Under the pieces are notes generated by a model, which was given only the letters and a program-made list of their open reading frames with translations, was not told the DNA's origin and made no database searches. Below, one piece after another: positions 4,948 through 7,913 of a stretch of 7,913 bases of DNA. The first letter of the stretch is position 1; every line of letters starts with the position of its first letter. The position numbers were made by a program, and so were the translations under genes. This stretch comes from Methanomicrobiales archaeon (GTDB lineage Archaea > Halobacteriota > Methanomicrobia > Methanomicrobiales > JACTUA01), in assembly GCA_028678905.1 (NCBI GenBank), contig JAJRCO010000133.1, positions 1 through 7,913 on the forward strand, written 5' to 3'.

Positions 4948-7913
4948 ATGTCTGCGCTTGTGAATGAGAATAAAAGATGGCGACCGGCAGCCGCAGCACC
5001 CATTATTCTGATGGCATTATTCTTCGCGGTTCAACTCGCGAGGCACTATCCTCTCCGCTACGATCCTCCTTTTCAAACCACGCTTAATATCTCCCTGAAT
5101 GCCGGGTTCATTATTCTGGGCATTATCATGGCCTGGGGAGCCCTTAAGACCGGCAAGGTACAGCTGGTCTGGATGGGGGCCGGTGTGCTCGTACTGGGTT
5201 TGGCGATTATCCTGGCGATCGATACCAGTACCCTGGTTGGTACCGATAGCGGGACGCAGATCCAGAACATCGGGGCTTTCCTTGCCGGGAGCCTACACCT
5301 GATCGGGGTGCTGATGGCCTTCTTTTCCATGGGTCTGGCCAGACCGGGTACCTGGCGGCGCGTTCACACACTCCTCATCGGATATGGTGCAGGGATAACG
5401 GTGGTGCTACTCGTCGCACTGATGAGCAGCGCCCGGCTGATCCCTGTATTCTTTATTCCCGGGGTAGGAGGAACCCCCCTCGGCCGGCTCGTGATCACGA
5501 TGGCAGCCACCCTGTTCATCGTGGCAGCCCTGGTCTCCTTCTCCACCTACATCACCCGATCCCGCTCCTCATTTCTGTACTTCTACAGCCTCGGGCTTGC
5601 GTTGATCGGCCTCGGCCAGCTGGGGTATGCGTTTACGGTACATTCCGGTGATGTCATGGAATGGATCGGTATAATTGGAGAATGGGGGGGTTCTGCCTAT
5701 TTCCTGGTGGGCCTGATCCTGATCCTTACCCAGTCCCGTGGGCAATGGAATGACATGCCCGGCGCGTTTGATGGAATCTTTTCGCCCTCTGCAGAAGGTT
5801 ATCGCCTATTACTGGATGCTTCCTCCGATGCCGTGGTGGGTCTGGATGCAGGAGGATTGGTACTGATCTGGAACTCTGCCGCAGAGCGTATTCTTGGATA
5901 CCAGCGCCAGGAGGCGTTGGGAAGATCGTTTGAAGAACTGTCCGGAATTGATGTGGGCTTCTCTGGAGACAGCAGATCCGCCGGTTCGGATTCACCAGGA
6001 CTGCGGGAGCTGCTCATCAGGAGACGGGATGGCCGGGAAGTGTGGCTCGGCATCTCTATTGCCCGCAGTTCGGTGCAGGGGAGCGGGATCTCGATTGTTT
6101 CGATCCAGGATATCACCGAACGGAGGAAGGCAGAACAGGAAAAAGAGCGCTTACTCCATAGAGTCCAGACATCGGCAGAGGAACTCCAGACAAAAACGGG
6201 AGAACTCCTGCAGTCCAATGAGGAACTCCGGCACCAGAGAGAGGAATTGGTTACGCTGAATCGGACCCTGCAGGAGAGCGAACGCAGATTCTCTCTCATC
6301 TACGAGAAAGCGCCCTACCCCATTGCGCTGGTTCACCGGCAAGATGGCACGATAGTGAATGTCAATGAATCGTGGGTGAAGACCTTCGGGTACCCCAGAG
6401 AGGAAGCGCTGGGCAGGACGAATGTGGAGCTAGGCATAAACCGTGACCTGTCCCAGCGTACACGAATCCTATCAGGACTGGAGCAGTACGGATCTGTGAA
6501 TGACCTGGAACTCACCCTGTTTACAAAATCCGGCGAGGAGCGGATCGTCTCCAGCTATATCGACAGGATTGACCTGGGTGGACAGCAGTATCTGCTCCTG
6601 ACCATTCACGATGTCACCCAGCGCAGGAAGGCAGAGGAAGCATTGCGGGAGAAAGAGGAACGGTTCCGCTCGCTCATCGAGAACGCGTCGGACATCATCG
6701 TCCTCCTGGATAAGGGAGGTAACATCACCTATGCGAGCCCTTCGGTGCAGCAGATCGGTGGATACAACCCGCAGGACCTCACGGGCAGACAGGTGCTGGA
6801 ACTGACGCATCCCGATGATATGGATAGTGTGGTGGAGGCACTCGCGTCCGCTGCCGCCCACCCGGGCATGCGAGTGGACCTGGAGGTGAGGATCCGGGAT
6901 TCCGAAGGTGAATGGCACGTTCTGGAACTGGCAGGCGTCAATCTCCTGGAAGAGAAGGCGATCCATGGTTTTGTGGTGAATGCCCGGGATATCACGGAGC
7001 GCAAACGGGCGGAGAGTGAGCTGATCAGACTCAAGGAAAACCTGGAAGCAGAGGTCCGGGACCTGAACATCCTCCGTCACATCGGAGGACGGTTCATCAA
7101 AGGGGATGAGTCTGGAGAAATGTATCAGGTTCTCGTGGATGCCGCGATCATACTTACCGGGGCGGACAAGGGCACCCTCCAGATCCTCGACCCATCCACC
7201 GGGACAATGAAGATCGCCGCCCAGACCCGTTTTGGCCCCCCGTTCCTGGACCATTTTGCGGAGCTGAGACCCAGGGAGGCGGGAGTATGCGGTACCGTGA
7301 TGGACCGGCCGGACCGCGTGGTAGTGGAAAACGTGCGGGAGAGCCCTTTCCTGCAGGGAAGTGCCACTCTCGATCTACTGCAGCAGGAAGGGGTATGGGC
7401 GGTCCAGTCCACTCCCCTGATCGGCAGGACCGGACAGCTGCTAGGCGCTCTCTCCACCGCCTTCTGCAGGGTTCACGCCCCCGAAGATCGAGAACTGAGT
7501 CTCATCGACATCCTGGCAGGACAGGCGGCCGATATCATCGCACGGAAACACGCGGAAGAATCACTGAAGAAATACGCGGAGAACCTCAAGCGGTCCAATG
7601 AAGACCTGGAACGGTTCGCCTACGTGGCATCCCACGACCTGCAGGAGCCATTACGGAACGTCGTCAGCTTCTCCCAGCTTCTCGCCCGTCGCTATCAGGG
7701 AAAACTCAGTACCGATGCCGACGAATACATCGGATTCATCGTGGATGGGGGTAAGAGGATGCAGGCCCTGGTGCAGGATCTCCTGGAGTATTCCCGGGTC
7801 CACACCCGTGGCCAGACTCTGGAACCGGTGCAGTGCGCAGCGTTAGTGGAACAGGTCACCGAGAATCTCCAGGTGCAGATCCGGGAAAGTGGGGCGATCC
7901 TCACCATCGATCC
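4948..7913 (+). CDS. Membrane-bound sensor histidine kinase, 7-8 TM helices with three PAS domains and a GAF domain (3' end outside window)
   Basis: The frame is open from ATG 4948 to the window edge: 988 residues with no stop. Residues 14-261 hold seven or eight hydrophobic segments (about 14-31, 47-65, 71-91, 107-129, 139-159, 178-200, 208-229, 240-261), a membrane sensor of MASE type; the exact family is uncertain. PAS 1 spans about 285-391 and ends DITERRKAE. A charged coiled coil follows (392-446), with heptad-like LLHRV, EELQTK and NEELRHQREEL stretches. PAS 2 (448-560, ending HDVTQRRKAE) and PAS 3 (572-687, ending ARDITERKRAE) come next, then a GAF domain (about 705-866). The HisKA domain begins near 876; FAYVASHDLQEPLRNV contains the phosphoacceptor His896. 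The ATP-binding domain is cut off. Such kinases autophosphorylate in response to a membrane or cytosolic signal and pass the phosphate to a response regulator, not seen here. The start lacks an SD; ATG 4948 is chosen because it gives a short polar N-terminus before the first helix. Confidence 0.93.
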   Translation, partial: MSALVNENKRWRPAAAAPIILMALFFAVQLARHYPLRYDPPFQTTLNISLNAGFIILGIIMAWGALKTGKVQLVWMGAGVLVLGLAIILAIDTSTLVGTDSGTQIQNIGAFLAGSLHLIGVLMAFFSMGLARPGTWRRVHTLLIGYGAGITVVLLVALMSSARLIPVFFIPGVGGTPLGRLVITMAATLFIVAALVSFSTYITRSRSSFLYFYSLGLALIGLGQLGYAFTVHSGDVMEWIGIIGEWGGSAYFLVGLILILTQSRGQWNDMPGAFDGIFSPSAEGYRLLLDASSDAVVGLDAGGLVLIWNSAAERILGYQRQEALGRSFEELSGIDVGFSGDSRSAGSDSPGLRELLIRRRDGREVWLGISIARSSVQGSGISIVSIQDITERRKAEQEKERLLHRVQTSAEELQTKTGELLQSNEELRHQREELVTLNRTLQESERRFSLIYEKAPYPIALVHRQDGTIVNVNESWVKTFGYPREEALGRTNVELGINRDLSQRTRILSGLEQYGSVNDLELTLFTKSGEERIVSSYIDRIDLGGQQYLLLTIHDVTQRRKAEEALREKEERFRSLIENASDIIVLLDKGGNITYASPSVQQIGGYNPQDLTGRQVLELTHPDDMDSVVEALASAAAHPGMRVDLEVRIRDSEGEWHVLELAGVNLLEEKAIHGFVVNARDITERKRAESELIRLKENLEAEVRDLNILRHIGGRFIKGDESGEMYQVLVDAAIILTGADKGTLQILDPSTGTMKIAAQTRFGPPFLDHFAELRPREAGVCGTVMDRPDRVVVENVRESPFLQGSATLDLLQQEGVWAVQSTPLIGRTGQLLGALSTAFCRVHAPEDRELSLIDILAGQAADIIARKHAEESLKKYAENLKRSNEDLERFAYVASHDLQEPLRNVVSFSQLLARRYQGKLSTDADEYIGFIVDGGKRMQALVQDLLEYSRVHTRGQTLEPVQCAALVEQVTENLQVQIRESGAILTID

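Noticed and set aside
6472..7254. 260-residue minus-strand open frame
   Set aside because: It lies wholly antisense to the PAS/GAF part of the large kinase, whose plus-strand domains are unmistakable.

Overview
The window looks like a piece of a methanogenic archaeon's chromosome, probably from class Methanomicrobia (Methanomicrobiales or Methanosarcinales). Four things point this way. The histidine kinases are stacks of PAS and GAF domains, as is common in that group. There is a strong archaeal BRE/TATA promoter at about 1772-1786. A regulator and a GWCPN-type membrane protein resemble small families I know from methanogens such as Methanosarcina (recalled, not searched). One small gene has a perfect GGAGGT ribosome-binding site followed by a TTG start. 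No rRNA, tRNA, CRISPR array or intact insertion sequence was seen.

Layout: (1) 3-347 (+) is the C-terminal ATP-binding end of a sensor histidine kinase that begins before the window. (2) 348-1777 is gene-poor. It holds a 47-residue hydrophobic protein on the minus strand (831-688) and a broken membrane-protein gene on the minus strand (1610-1216) with one frameshift and one in-frame TAG; the rest shows no convincing gene. (3) 1772-2863 (+) is a compact two-gene unit: a TATA box, a 20-bp inverted repeat over the predicted transcription start, a helix-turn-helix regulator that is probably read from a leaderless mRNA, and a four-helix membrane protein joined to it by an ATGA overlap. (4) 4657-3002 (-) is an AMP-forming acyl-CoA synthetase. 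(5) 4948-7913 (+) is a large membrane-bound sensor kinase (7-8 TM helices, PAS, coiled coil, PAS, PAS, GAF, HisKA) that runs off the right edge before its ATP-binding domain is complete.

How they work together: the HTH gene and membrane-protein gene are almost certainly one transcription unit, and the palindrome placed between TATA box and start codon suggests autoregulation. The synthetase and large kinase are divergent and share a 290-bp intergenic region, but nothing shows a functional link. The two kinases flanking the window belong to the same broad HisKA/HATPase class. The most unusual items are the operator-regulator-membrane protein unit, the tiny TTG-started membrane protein, and the pseudogene whose frame can be restored exactly by one inserted base.
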